Origin: Lutibacter maritimus | GTDB lineage: Bacteria > Bacteroidota > Bacteroidia > Flavobacteriales > Flavobacteriaceae | DNA length: 64,000 bases | NCBI RefSeq assembly: GCF_900116115.1 | Contig: NZ_FOZP01000007.1 | Location: forward strand, 62,001-126,000 | Direction: 5' to 3' | Part shown: piece after piece, positions 15,516 through 25,203 of the stretch | How the letters are laid out: each line of letters begins with the position of its first letter | How positions within the stretch are numbered: position 1 is the first letter of the stretch | Notes under the pieces: model-generated | What the model was told of the DNA's origin: nothing | The model's database searches: none | What the model saw: the letters and a program-made list of their open reading frames with translations, nothing else | Program-made: the position numbers and the translations under genes

Positions 15516-17915
15516 ATGAAAAGACCAATAAAAAAAGTAGCAGTCATTGGTTCCGGAATTATGGGATCCGGAATTGCTTGTCATTTTGCAAACATTGGTG
15601 TTGAAGTTTTACTACTTGACATTATTCCTCGTGAATTAAATGAAATAGAAAAAGCTAAAGGATTAACACTTGAAGACAAAGTTGTAAGAAACCGCTTGGT
15701 AAACAACAGTTTAACAACAGCATTAAAATCTAAACCATCTCCAATTTACAATCAAAAATTTGCTGATAGAATTTCTACCGGAAATTTAGAAGACGATTTA
15801 CATAAAATAAAAGATGTAGATTGGATCATTGAAGTTGTAATAGAGCGTTTAGATATTAAAAAATCTGTTTTTGAAAAAATTGAAAAATATCGTAAACCCG
15901 GCACTTTAATTACTTCTAATACTTCTGGTATTCCTATTAAATATATGAATGAAGGAAGAAGTGAAGATTTTCAACAACATTTTGCCGTAACGCATTTCTT
16001 TAATCCACCACGTTATTTAAAATTATTTGAAGTAGTTCCTGGGCCAAACTGTAAACAAGAAGTTACTGACTTTTTAATGATGTATGGTGAAAAATTCTTG
16101 GGAAAAACTTCGGTTTTAGCAAAAGACACACCTGCTTTTATTGGTAACAGAGTTGGAATTTTTGGAATAATGAGTTTATTCCACCAAGTAAAAGAATTAG
16201 GTTTAACCGTTGAAGAAGTTGATAAATTAACTGGACCAGTTATTGGTCGCCCAAAATCTGCAACTTTTAGAACAGTTGATGTTGTCGGATTAGACACCTT
16301 GGTTCATGTTGCTAACGGAATTTATGAAAATTGTCCTAATGATGAAGCTCATGAATTGTTTAAACTGCCAACTTTCATCAATAAAATGATGGAAAACAAA
16401 TGGTTAGGAAGCAAAACCAAACAAGGATTTTACAAAATGGAGATTGAAAATGGCAAGAAAAATATATTGTCATTAGATTTAGATACTTTGGAATATCGCC
16501 CAAATAAAAGAGCCAAATTTGCAACTTTGGAACTAACAAAAACTATTGATAATGTTATTGATCGTTTTAAAGTATTGGTAAAAGGAAAAGACAAAGCTGG
16601 TGAATTTTACAGAAAGAATTTTGCAGCAATGTTTGGTTATGTTCAAAATAGAATTCCTGAAATTTCCGATGAATTATACAGATTAGACGATGCAATGAAA
16701 GCAGGATTTGGTTGGGAACACGGACCTTTTCAAATTTGGGATGCCGTAGGTGTTGAAGCCGGAATTGAATTAATGAAAGCTGAAGGAATTCCTGTTGCTA
16801 CTTGGGTTACCGAAATGATTGCAAGTGGAAATAAATCATTTTATACTGTAAAAGATGGTGCAAAATATTTCTACTCAATTCCTTCAAAAAAACAAGAAAA
16901 AATTCCTGGTCAAGATAGTTTTATCATTTTAGATAATATTCGCGAAGCCAAAACAATCTGGTCAAACGCAGGAGCTTCAATTCAACATTTAGGTAATGGA
17001 ATTTTAAATATAGAATTCCAATCTAAAATGAATACTTTAGGTGGTGAAGTTTTACAAGCTATTAATAAGGGTATTGATTTAGCCGAAACTGAATATGACG
17101 CTGTTATTTTAGGAAATCAAGCAGCAAACTTCACTGTTGGAGCTAATTTGGCTATGGTTTTTATGATGGCTGTAGAACAAGAATATGATGAACTAAATTT
17201 CTCTGTAAAATATTTCCAAGATACTGTAATGCGTCTGCGTTACTCTTCTTGTCCAACTATTATTGCACCTCACGGATATACTTTTGGAGGAGGTTGCGAA
17301 TTAAGTATGCACGCTGATAAAGTTATTGCAGCTGCCGAAACTTATATTGGTTTGGTAGAATTTGGTGTTGGAATAATTCCTGGCGGAGCTGGATCAAAAG
17401 AAATGGCTTTAAGAGCTTCTGAAGGTTTATTAAAAGACGATGTGAAGCTAAATAAATTAAGAGATTATTTTATTAATGTAGCAATGGCAAAAGTTGCAAC
17501 TTCTGCACACGAAGCGTATGATTTAGGTTTCTTTAAAGAATATAAAGATATTGTTGTTGTAAATAAAGACAGACAAATTGCAACTGCTAAACGTTACGCA
17601 ATACAAATGTTAGAGGATGGCTATACACAACCAGTTCCTAAAAAAGTATTAGTGTACGGACAACAAGCATTAGGTATGTTTTTAGTTGGAACTGACAGTT
17701 TAGAAAAAGGACATTACGCTTCTGAACATGACAAAAAAATTGCCAATAAATTAGGATATGTAATGGCTGGTGGAGATTTATCTGAGCCAACTTATGTATC
17801 TGAACAATATTTATTAGACCTTGAACGTGAAGCTTTTATGAGTTTATGTACCGAACGTAAAACGTTAGAGCGTATTGAACACATGTTAAAAACAGGTAAA
17901 CCATTAAGAAACTAA
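15516..17915 (+). CDS. fadN: 3-hydroxyacyl-CoA dehydrogenase / enoyl-CoA hydratase
   Basis: A 799-residue bifunctional beta-oxidation enzyme. The NAD-binding Rossmann domain comes first (GSGIMGSGI at residues 12-20), then the 3HCDH C-terminal domains with FFNPPRYLKLFEVV, and finally a crotonase-fold part (around residues 480-700) with FTVGANLAMVF, HGYTFGGGCEL and EFGVGIIPGGAGSKE. The order dehydrogenase-then-hydratase is that of Bacillus FadN, the reverse of E. coli FadB. It hydrates enoyl-CoA and oxidises 3-hydroxyacyl-CoA. The thiolase gene follows 4 bases later. Confidence 0.93.
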   Translation: MKRPIKKVAVIGSGIMGSGIACHFANIGVEVLLLDIIPRELNEIEKAKGLTLEDKVVRNRLVNNSLTTALKSKPSPIYNQKFADRISTGNLEDDLHKIKDVDWIIEVVIERLDIKKSVFEKIEKYRKPGTLITSNTSGIPIKYMNEGRSEDFQQHFAVTHFFNPPRYLKLFEVVPGPNCKQEVTDFLMMYGEKFLGKTSVLAKDTPAFIGNRVGIFGIMSLFHQVKELGLTVEEVDKLTGPVIGRPKSATFRTVDVVGLDTLVHVANGIYENCPNDEAHELFKLPTFINKMMENKWLGSKTKQGFYKMEIENGKKNILSLDLDTLEYRPNKRAKFATLELTKTIDNVIDRFKVLVKGKDKAGEFYRKNFAAMFGYVQNRIPEISDELYRLDDAMKAGFGWEHGPFQIWDAVGVEAGIELMKAEGIPVATWVTEMIASGNKSFYTVKDGAKYFYSIPSKKQEKIPGQDSFIILDNIREAKTIWSNAGASIQHLGNGILNIEFQSKMNTLGGEVLQAINKGIDLAETEYDAVILGNQAANFTVGANLAMVFMMAVEQEYDELNFSVKYFQDTVMRLRYSSCPTIIAPHGYTFGGGCELSMHADKVIAAAETYIGLVEFGVGIIPGGAGSKEMALRASEGLLKDDVKLNKLRDYFINVAMAKVATSAHEAYDLGFFKEYKDIVVVNKDRQIATAKRYAIQMLEDGYTQPVPKKVLVYGQQALGMFLVGTDSLEKGHYASEHDKKIANKLGYVMAGGDLSEPTYVSEQYLLDLEREAFMSLCTERKTLERIEHMLKTGKPLRN

Positions 17916-17919
17916 AAAA

Positions 17920-19104
17920 ATGAAAACAGCATATATAGTACAAGGATATAGAACAGCAGTTGGGAAAGCTCCAAAAGGAGTTTTTAGGTTTAAAAGACCT
18001 GATGAATTAGCTGCTGAAACAATAGAATATTTATTAAAAGATATTCCACAATTAGATAAGCATAGAATTGATGATGTAATTGTTGGAAACGCCATGCCAG
18101 AAGCAGAACAAGGCTTAAATATGGGGCGTTTAATTTCATTAATGGGATTAAAAATTGAAGATGTTCCTGGAATGACCGTTAATAGATATTGTGCTTCAGG
18201 ATTAGAAACTGTAAGTATTGCGGTTGCAAAAATTCAATCTGGAATGGCAGATTGTATTATTGCGGGTGGTGTTGAAAGCATGAGTTATATTCCTATGGGA
18301 GGTTATCGTCCAGTTCCTAATTACAAATCGGCAAAAGAAGGACATGAAGACTATTATTGGGGAATGGGTTTAACTGCTGAAGCTGTAGCAAAACAGTTTA
18401 AAGTTTCTCGTGAAGACCAAGATAAATTTTCTTATAACTCTCACATGAAAGCTCTAAAAGCTCAAGCTGAAGGGAAATTTGATGACGATATTGTACCCAT
18501 CACAGTTGAAAATATTTTTATAGGTGAAAACGGTAAAAAACAAACTAAAAATTACACAGTGTCTGTTGATGAAGGTCCACGTAAAGGAACTTCACTAGAA
18601 GCTTTGGCAAAACTACGACCAGTATTTGCTTTAGACGGAACTGTTACTGCTGGTAACTCTTCACAAATGAGTGATGGTGCTGCATTTTTATTAATTATGA
18701 GTGAGGAAATGGTGAAAGAATTAAATATTGAACCAATTGCTCGTATGGTTTCTTTTGCTGCCGTGGGTGTTGAACCTCGCATTATGGGAATTGGTCCTGT
18801 AAAAGCAATTCCAAAAGCATTAAAACAAGCCAATTTAACATTAAATGACATTGATTTAATTGAATTGAATGAAGCTTTTGCCTCACAATCATTAGCAGTA
18901 ATGCGTGAGTTAAATATCAATCAAGAAATTGTAAATGTTAATGGAGGTGCTATTGCATTAGGGCATCCTCTTGGTTGTACAGGAGCAAAACTTTCTGTAC
19001 AATTATTTAATGAAATGCGTCGTAGAAAAAACAAGTATGGTATCGTTACAATGTGTGTTGGAACTGGACAAGGTGCAGCAGGTGTATACGAATTATTGAA
19101 ATAA
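17920..19104 (+). CDS. fadA: Acetyl-CoA C-acyltransferase (3-ketoacyl-CoA thiolase)
   Basis: A 394-residue thiolase of usual length. The nucleophile Cys91 lies in NRYCASGLETV, His349 in LGHPLGCTGA, and the second catalytic Cys379 in TMCVGTGQGAAG. It cleaves 3-ketoacyl-CoA to acetyl-CoA and a shortened acyl-CoA, the last step of beta-oxidation. It lies between fadN and fadE in one operon, so a degradative role is much more likely than acetoacetyl-CoA synthesis. Confidence 0.93.
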   Translation: MKTAYIVQGYRTAVGKAPKGVFRFKRPDELAAETIEYLLKDIPQLDKHRIDDVIVGNAMPEAEQGLNMGRLISLMGLKIEDVPGMTVNRYCASGLETVSIAVAKIQSGMADCIIAGGVESMSYIPMGGYRPVPNYKSAKEGHEDYYWGMGLTAEAVAKQFKVSREDQDKFSYNSHMKALKAQAEGKFDDDIVPITVENIFIGENGKKQTKNYTVSVDEGPRKGTSLEALAKLRPVFALDGTVTAGNSSQMSDGAAFLLIMSEEMVKELNIEPIARMVSFAAVGVEPRIMGIGPVKAIPKALKQANLTLNDIDLIELNEAFASQSLAVMRELNINQEIVNVNGGAIALGHPLGCTGAKLSVQLFNEMRRRKNKYGIVTMCVGTGQGAAGVYELLK

Positions 19105-19133
19105 AATATTAAAAATATAAACCTATTAAAATA

Positions 19134-20927
19134 ATGGCAGCAATTAAAGGAGGAGAATTCCTAATCAAAGAAATTAAAGCAGAAGACATATTTGTATCTG
19201 AAGAGTTTACTGAAGAACAAAAAATGATGAAAGACGCGGTTATCGAATTTATTGACCGTGAAGTTTGGCCTCAAAAAGAACGTTTTGAAAATAAAGATTA
19301 TGCATTAACTGAAGAAGTTATGCGTAAAGCTGGAGAAATGGGCTTTTTAGGTGTATCAATTCCTGAACAATACGGAGGAATTGGAATGGGTTTTGTTTCT
19401 ACAATGTTAGTAACTGATTATATTTCATCAGCAACTGGATCATTAGGAACAGCATTTGGCGCACACACCGGAATTGGTACAATGCCAATATTTTTATACG
19501 GAACTGAAGAGCAAAAACAAAAATATTTACCATTATTAACATCAGGTCAAAAATTTGGCGCGTATTGTTTAACTGAACCAGGAGCAGGAAGTGATGCTAA
19601 TTCAGGAAAAACAACTGCTGAATTAACTGCTGACGGTAAACATTACAAAATTAATGGTCAAAAAATGTGGATATCAAACGCAGGTTTTGCTGAAATTTTT
19701 ATTGTATTTGCTCGTATTCAAGATGATAAAAACATCACTGCATTTATCATGGAATTTGATAAAAACAATCCGAATGGTGTAACTTTAGGTGAAGAAGAAA
19801 AAAAATTAGGAATTACATCTTCATCAACACGTCAGGTATTTTTTAGTGACACTTTAATCCCTGTAGAAAATATGTTATCCGAAAGAGGAAAAGGATTTAA
19901 AATTGCCATGAACTCTTTAAATGTTGGTCGTATAAAATTAGGTGCTGCGTGTTTAGATGCAAGTAGAAGAATTATTACAGAGTCAGTAAATTACGGTAAC
20001 GAACGTAAACAATTTAAAACTGCCATTTCTAATTTTGGAGCAATTCAAAAGAAATATGCAGATATGAGTGCCAAAACTTTTACCATTGACGCTGGTTGTT
20101 ATAGAGCTGCAAAAGACATTCAAAATATGATTGATGCAGGTTTAGAAAAAGGTAAATCGCACCAAGATGCAGAATTAGAAGCATTTCAAGAATATGCAAT
20201 TGAATGTGCAATTATAAAAGTATTTGGATCAGAAGTTTCTCAATTTGTTTCAGATGAAGGAATTCAAATTTTTGGTGGAATGGGATTCTCAAAAGACACA
20301 CCTATGGAAAGTGCTTGGAGAGATGCTAGAATTACTAGAATTTATGAAGGAACAAACGAAATAAATAGACTTTTAACTGTTGGAATGTTGCTAAAAAAAG
20401 CAATGAAAGGCGAAATTGATTTATTAACTCCAGCTATGGAAGTTGGAAATAGTTTGTTAGGAATACCTTCTTTTGATACGCCAGATTATGCTCTTTTATT
20501 ATCAGAAGAAAAAGAAATGATTGCAAAATTAAAGAAAGCTTTTTTAATGATTGCAGGAAAAGCAGTTCAAACTTATGGAATGGATTTAGAAAATCACCAA
20601 CAATTAGTTTTAGCTGCCGCTGAAGTTATGATTGAAATTTATATGGCTGAATCTGCTATTTTAAAAGCAGAAAAAGTTGCTAAATTAACTTCAGAAACTG
20701 AAGCGGAATGCCAAATTGCTATGGCAAAACTAAACCTATTTAATGCCGTTGAAAAAACAGCAACAATGGGTAAAGAAGCTATTGTTTATTTTGCTGAAGG
20801 AGATGAACAACGTATGTTGTTAATGGGATTAAAACGTTTTACAAAATACACTAACAACCCAAACCCAATTGCACTTAGAAAAGTAATTGCTGCTAAGGTA
20901 ATTGCTGAAAACAAATATTGTTTTTAG
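19134..20927 (+). CDS. fadE: Acyl-CoA dehydrogenase
   Basis: A 597-residue FAD-dependent dehydrogenase, longer than the 380-residue short-chain enzymes because of an extra C-terminal helical region (from about residue 430), as in VLCAD and Bacillus FadE. Motifs include FGAYCLTEPGAGSDANS (flavin site), MWISNAGFAEIF and RIYEGTNEINRLL with the catalytic Glu near residue 405. It introduces the trans-2 double bond at the start of each cycle. It is last in the MarR-fadN-fadA-fadE operon, followed by a terminator. The electron acceptor (ETF) is encoded elsewhere. Confidence 0.92.
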   Translation: MAAIKGGEFLIKEIKAEDIFVSEEFTEEQKMMKDAVIEFIDREVWPQKERFENKDYALTEEVMRKAGEMGFLGVSIPEQYGGIGMGFVSTMLVTDYISSATGSLGTAFGAHTGIGTMPIFLYGTEEQKQKYLPLLTSGQKFGAYCLTEPGAGSDANSGKTTAELTADGKHYKINGQKMWISNAGFAEIFIVFARIQDDKNITAFIMEFDKNNPNGVTLGEEEKKLGITSSSTRQVFFSDTLIPVENMLSERGKGFKIAMNSLNVGRIKLGAACLDASRRIITESVNYGNERKQFKTAISNFGAIQKKYADMSAKTFTIDAGCYRAAKDIQNMIDAGLEKGKSHQDAELEAFQEYAIECAIIKVFGSEVSQFVSDEGIQIFGGMGFSKDTPMESAWRDARITRIYEGTNEINRLLTVGMLLKKAMKGEIDLLTPAMEVGNSLLGIPSFDTPDYALLLSEEKEMIAKLKKAFLMIAGKAVQTYGMDLENHQQLVLAAAEVMIEIYMAESAILKAEKVAKLTSETEAECQIAMAKLNLFNAVEKTATMGKEAIVYFAEGDEQRMLLMGLKRFTKYTNNPNPIALRKVIAAKVIAENKYCF

Positions 20928-20960
20928 ATAAATTAAAATTCAATCAATTTAATTATTTTT

Positions 20961-20997
20961 AAAAGCTGTAACTTTTTTGTTACAGCTTTTATTTTTT
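20961..20997 (+). terminator. Terminator of the fad operon
   Basis: Twelve-base arms (AAAAGCTGTAAC/GTTACAGCTTTT) enclose a T6 loop and are followed by ATTTTTT, 33 bases after the fadE stop. Confidence 0.9.
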
Positions 20998-21079
20998 ACT
21001 TCTTTTTTTTTGTAACTTTATATCAACATCCAACCAAACTTATTGCCCCTTTGTTTCATCAATTTAAATTTTTCTGATT

Positions 21080-21487
21080 ATGAAAAAAAATATTGGAATA
21101 TGGATAGACTCTAAACAAGCCTTCATCATTAAATTATCAAACCACAAGCACACAATTAAAACCATTGAATCTAATATTGAATTTAGAGAGCGAGTTGAAG
21201 GGGAATCTAAAAAATTTGGGAGGTTTGGTGGACAATATATTTCTTATGAAAAGCACAGAGAAAATAAACAAATGTCTCAAACCAGCGAATTCATCAAAAA
21301 ATTATTAAAAGAAATAACAAATTGCGATTCTTTTGTAATATTTGGGCCTTCAAAAATGAAAAAAATACTAAAAAAAGAAATTAAAAATAATATGCTCTTG
21401 GCTCCAAAACTTTTGGGTGTATTTAAATCTGAACAGTTAACAGAAAACCAAATGGTTGCTTGGGTAAAAGACTATTATAAAATTTAA
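21080..21487 (+). CDS. Small conserved protein of unknown function
   Basis: A 135-residue soluble protein. It begins with an alternating beta strand (KNIGIWIDSKQAFIIKL), has a central basic GRFGGQYISYEKHRE, and ends with a strand-helix-strand part (CDSFVIFGPSKMKKILKKEI, then LGVFKSEQLTENQMVAWVKD). The layout recalls domain-3-like folds of bacterial relatives of eRF1/Dom34, but this is an inference from pattern, not a confirmed match. It is a single gene; its 3' end overlaps that of the YfcC-like gene by 4 bases. Confidence 0.7.
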   Translation: MKKNIGIWIDSKQAFIIKLSNHKHTIKTIESNIEFRERVEGESKKFGRFGGQYISYEKHRENKQMSQTSEFIKKLLKEITNCDSFVIFGPSKMKKILKKEIKNNMLLAPKLLGVFKSEQLTENQMVAWVKDYYKI

Positions 21488-22998
21488 AATAATAAGCCTC
21501 CCCATAAAATTACAAAAGCTAAAATGCCTAAAATTACCAAAAGTGGCCATATAAATTTTAGCCAAATATTGTAATTTACATTTACCATTGCTAATGATGG
21601 TAAAATTAAACCTGTTGGCGTAATAAAACTCATTAATCCCATACCAAACAAATATGTATTTACAATTTCTTCTGGCGGAACACCAACTACTGGCGCTAAA
21701 GAACTCATAATTGGCATAGTAACAACTGCCAAACCTGATGATGAGGAAATAAATAAAGTTAACACAAAAAACACAACCATTAATATTGGTAAAAATAATG
21801 TTGGAGGCATTCCTTCCACCAAATTTGTTGCGTAAAACAAAATGGTATCAGAAATTTGACCTTCACTTAGTATAAAAGTTACACCTCGGGCAATTCCAAT
21901 TATAAATGAAACTCCTAATAAATCTTTTGCTCCATTTATAAATTCTTTGATAAAATTTTGTTCACCAACTCTTTGTAAAATTCCAATTAAAATTGCAGCC
22001 ACTAAAAATAAAGCTGTCATTTCTTGAAACCACCATCCTAAAACAGAAACACCATAAATCATTACAATAAATGTTAATGCAAACAAACTCAACAAGCCTT
22101 TAGTAACTGTGCTTAATTTAGATTTTGGTGAAACTTCTACATTTGATACAAAAGGATTTTCAAGTTTTGTGTTATACAATAATGATTTTGTAGGGTCTTT
22201 TTTAATTTTATTTGCATAACGCATTACATACCAAATACAAATGATTAAACCTAAAACCAGCATTACCAACCTGCTATAAATACCAACGGTCCAATTTACA
22301 CCAGCAGCATCTGACGCAATAATTGTTGAAAATGGATTTACTGTTGATGCCATTGTACCAATAGATGAACCAATATAAATTACAGCAACTGGAACAATTA
22401 AATCGTATCCTGCAGCTAAAAAAACTGGAACTAAAATTGGATAAAATGCTAATGTTTCTTCCGCTAAACCAAAGGTTGTTCCGCCAAAAGCAATAAGTGT
22501 TGTTACTATAATTATTAAAATACTTTCTCTCCCTTTTAATCTATGAGCTAAAAAACCAACACCATCATTAAAAGCTCCAGAACTGTTAAATACACCAATA
22601 AATCCTCCAATTATTAAAACAAATAATATAATATCTATTGCTTCATAAATTCCTTTAATTGGTGCAAACAAAATTTCAAAAAAACCTTGAGGTTTTGCTT
22701 CCACATTTTTATAGGTTCCTGGGATTGAAATTGGTTTTTTAATTTTTCCTTCTTTAAATTTATCTAAAGAAATAACTATATTTTTTTCATCTAATAATTT
22801 TTGAGTTGCTGTAAAGCGTTCCTGATTTTCAGATGAGCTTATAATAAATTCATTCGATGATTTTTCATATTGAAGTGTACTATATTTTCCCGCAGGAAGC
22901 AACCATGTTGCAATAGCACTTATTATAATTGCAATAATTAAGACAGAATATGGTGAAGGAAATTTTATAGCTGCTTTCATAATTAAAAAATGTGGCAC
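21484..22998 (-). CDS. YfcC-family (DcuC/ArsB-like) membrane transporter
   Basis: A 504-residue protein with about 11-12 transmembrane helices. Family features include the N-terminal ATWLLPAGKYS, a substrate-site stretch IGSSIGTMASTVNPFSTIIA and the second inverted-repeat counterpart GLMSFITPTGLILPSLAMVN. YfcC proteins belong to the ion-transporter superfamily and are predicted to move C4-dicarboxylates or basic amino acids; the substrate here is unknown. It is monocistronic and divergent from the metallo-hydrolase gene, 57 bases apart. Confidence 0.85.
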   Translation of the reverse strand: MPHFLIMKAAIKFPSPYSVLIIAIIISAIATWLLPAGKYSTLQYEKSSNEFIISSSENQERFTATQKLLDEKNIVISLDKFKEGKIKKPISIPGTYKNVEAKPQGFFEILFAPIKGIYEAIDIILFVLIIGGFIGVFNSSGAFNDGVGFLAHRLKGRESILIIIVTTLIAFGGTTFGLAEETLAFYPILVPVFLAAGYDLIVPVAVIYIGSSIGTMASTVNPFSTIIASDAAGVNWTVGIYSRLVMLVLGLIICIWYVMRYANKIKKDPTKSLLYNTKLENPFVSNVEVSPKSKLSTVTKGLLSLFALTFIVMIYGVSVLGWWFQEMTALFLVAAILIGILQRVGEQNFIKEFINGAKDLLGVSFIIGIARGVTFILSEGQISDTILFYATNLVEGMPPTLFLPILMVVFFVLTLFISSSSGLAVVTMPIMSSLAPVVGVPPEEIVNTYLFGMGLMSFITPTGLILPSLAMVNVNYNIWLKFIWPLLVILGILAFVILWGGLLF

Positions 22999-23055
22999 AA
23001 AAATAGCAGTAATTAAATTAATAGTATATTTAACAACACATTTTTTAATTAATTT

Positions 23056-23820
23056 ATGAACACAAAAATTATATCAACAGTACTTTTATTATTTATTAGC
23101 TTATTTGGTTTTTCTCAAAAACCAGCTATTGATGAAATTAAAACAGCAAATGGCGTATTAAAAATTCAACCCATTTTACACGGAAGTTTGGTCTTAACAT
23201 ACAATAATAAAACAATTTATGTAGATCCTTACGGAGGTTTCAATGGTTACAAAAATCTAAAAAATCCTGATATTGTATTAATTACAGATATTCACGGTGA
23301 TCATTTAGATGAAAAAACATTAGATTCTATTAATACTTCTAAAGCAATATTTATTGCTCCAAAAGCGGTTCAAAATCAAATTTCAGCAAAATATAAATCT
23401 AAAATTTCTGTATTAGAAAACGGAAAAGGTGTACATCGTTTAGATTTTTTTATAAAAGCCTTGCCAATGTATAATTTACCAGAAAATCCGCCAAGTAAAA
23501 AACATCCAAAAGGGAGAGGAAACGGTTATGTTTTAACTATTGATAATTTACAAATTTATATTTCGGGTGATACAGAAGATATTCCAGAAATGAGAAATCT
23601 TCAAAATATTGATGTTGCTTTTGTTTGTATGAATTTACCGTATACAATGACAATTGAACAAGCTGCAAGTGCTGTTTTAGAGTTTCAACCTAAAATTGTG
23701 TATCCATACCATTATAGAGGCACAGAAGGTTTCAGTGATGTTGAAGCATTTAAAAAATTAGTAAATTCTAAAAACAACACTATTGATGTTCGATTAAGAG
23801 ATTGGTATCCAAAAAATTAA
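23056..23820 (+). CDS. Exported metallo-beta-lactamase-fold hydrolase
   Basis: A signal peptide (MNTKIISTVLLLFISLFGFS) precedes a 230-residue UlaG-like MBL fold. Metal ligands are visible in DIHGDHLDE (the HxHxDH motif with Asp for the first His), in YISGDTEDIPEM and in YPYHYRG. Related proteins hydrolyse phosphodiesters or lactones. The beta-lactamase name refers only to the fold; nothing indicates antibiotic resistance. Its end overlaps that of the convergent DUF2851 gene by 4 bases. Confidence 0.82.
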   Translation: MNTKIISTVLLLFISLFGFSQKPAIDEIKTANGVLKIQPILHGSLVLTYNNKTIYVDPYGGFNGYKNLKNPDIVLITDIHGDHLDEKTLDSINTSKAIFIAPKAVQNQISAKYKSKISVLENGKGVHRLDFFIKALPMYNLPENPPSKKHPKGRGNGYVLTIDNLQIYISGDTEDIPEMRNLQNIDVAFVCMNLPYTMTIEQAASAVLEFQPKIVYPYHYRGTEGFSDVEAFKKLVNSKNNTIDVRLRDWYPKN

Positions 23821-25088
23821 GGTTTCAACAATTCTTTTCCAATAGCACATTGCAAACACAATTGTTTGCTACAATACTCATTTTTAAGTTGTAACAATGC
23901 CTGAGTTTCAAAGGCATTGTTACTTTTTATTATCAACTCATTAAACTTAGAAATTATTGTATTCTTTTCAGGCTTTAATTGCTCAATGAGTGAAATTACC
24001 GAAGTATAATCTGTTGCTCCTAAAGCTTTTAAATACATAAATTTTAAAGGAATTATTGTGTTTATTAGCAACAAATCAATAAATGATTTTGTGAGTTTTT
24101 TTGTGCTCTTTTTAGATTCTTTGTTAAACGTATAATGTGTTTCCCAAAATTGAGAAGTTGAAACATTAAAAATCGCATAAAAATCAACTAAATGTTCAAT
24201 TTCAATAATTTTAGAAAATAAATTTTGAAATTTATAATATAATGATGCTAACTGTGATAAACGAATAGTAGGAAAATTATTTGGACGCAATCTAAAAAAT
24301 TGAATTTCATTTTTTGAAATTGAAACTAATTTAAATTTTACTTTTAAATAATTATAGTCACTTTGTAATTGTTTAAAATATTCGTTTTCAATATTTTCAC
24401 CCAATAATCCGGCTTGTCCAAACAACAAAGCTTCTAACTGATATTGGTTGTGTGCAACCTTTCTTAAAATAGAAAAATCAAAAGACAACGCTGTATTTAA
24501 AAATGCATCTGCATTAATTTTTAATCCAAAATTTTTGGCTAATAACACAAATAATGTTGCTTCCCAATTGTTATTTGTTGTATTTAAAACTTCCTGAAAA
24601 TAGTTGGCTTTTTGTTCTAATCGTTCAAAATACAAACGTTCAATCCAATTTTTAATGGTAAATGAACCAACAGTTTCAATAGAGTTTTCACAATTAATCC
24701 AATGTTTCTTTTTATTAAATAGCTGTTTATAATTATCTAATAATTCTACAGATACAAACTCTTTTAATTCAAGTGTTGAAATTGGGTTGTTATTCTTTCT
24801 AAAAACATCAATATCATGATTCCAAACTACATGTAAAATAACAGAATCGTAGTTTTCATCTATTTCATGTTGATGAACATACCAGTCTGATGAATTTAAA
24901 TGAATTTCAACATTTCCGGCCCAAAGTTGACCGTTAATCTCAATTTTTGAGTTTAAAAAATCTGGTCCTGAGTTAAAATTTTCAGTTCCTACACTAATAA
25001 TTTGAATCTTTTCACCCAATGTAGAGCACAAATTATTGACTGAAAACAATTTAAGTTTCCATATAAAATGAAGTAAATTTTCTTTCAT
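23817..25088 (-). CDS. DUF2851 family protein
   Basis: A 423-residue cytoplasmic protein typical of the Bacteroidota family DUF2851. The N-terminal part reads GTENFNSGPDFLNSKIEING, WAGNVEIHLNSSDWYVHQHE and VILHVVWNHD. This acidic/His-rich core resembles a nuclease-like fold, but activity is unproven. The C-terminus carries a cysteine cluster (EYCSKQLCLQCAIG), probably metal-binding. It lies in its own transcription unit, convergent with the MBL-fold gene. Confidence 0.82.
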   Translation of the reverse strand: MKENLLHFIWKLKLFSVNNLCSTLGEKIQIISVGTENFNSGPDFLNSKIEINGQLWAGNVEIHLNSSDWYVHQHEIDENYDSVILHVVWNHDIDVFRKNNNPISTLELKEFVSVELLDNYKQLFNKKKHWINCENSIETVGSFTIKNWIERLYFERLEQKANYFQEVLNTTNNNWEATLFVLLAKNFGLKINADAFLNTALSFDFSILRKVAHNQYQLEALLFGQAGLLGENIENEYFKQLQSDYNYLKVKFKLVSISKNEIQFFRLRPNNFPTIRLSQLASLYYKFQNLFSKIIEIEHLVDFYAIFNVSTSQFWETHYTFNKESKKSTKKLTKSFIDLLLINTIIPLKFMYLKALGATDYTSVISLIEQLKPEKNTIISKFNELIIKSNNAFETQALLQLKNEYCSKQLCLQCAIGKELLKP

Positions 25089-25203
25089 AGCATTTATTTA
25101 CTTTATAAATATAAAAATTAACCTTGATATTTTAAAATTGAATTCAAATGTTACCTAATTTTCAATAAATTTGAAGTAATTTTGTGTTATTAAATTATAT
25201 ATA

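Noticed and set aside
23056-23820. MBL-fold gene as a beta-lactamase
   Set aside because: UlaG-like motifs, and the absence of beta-lactamase-specific features beyond the fold, argue against it.
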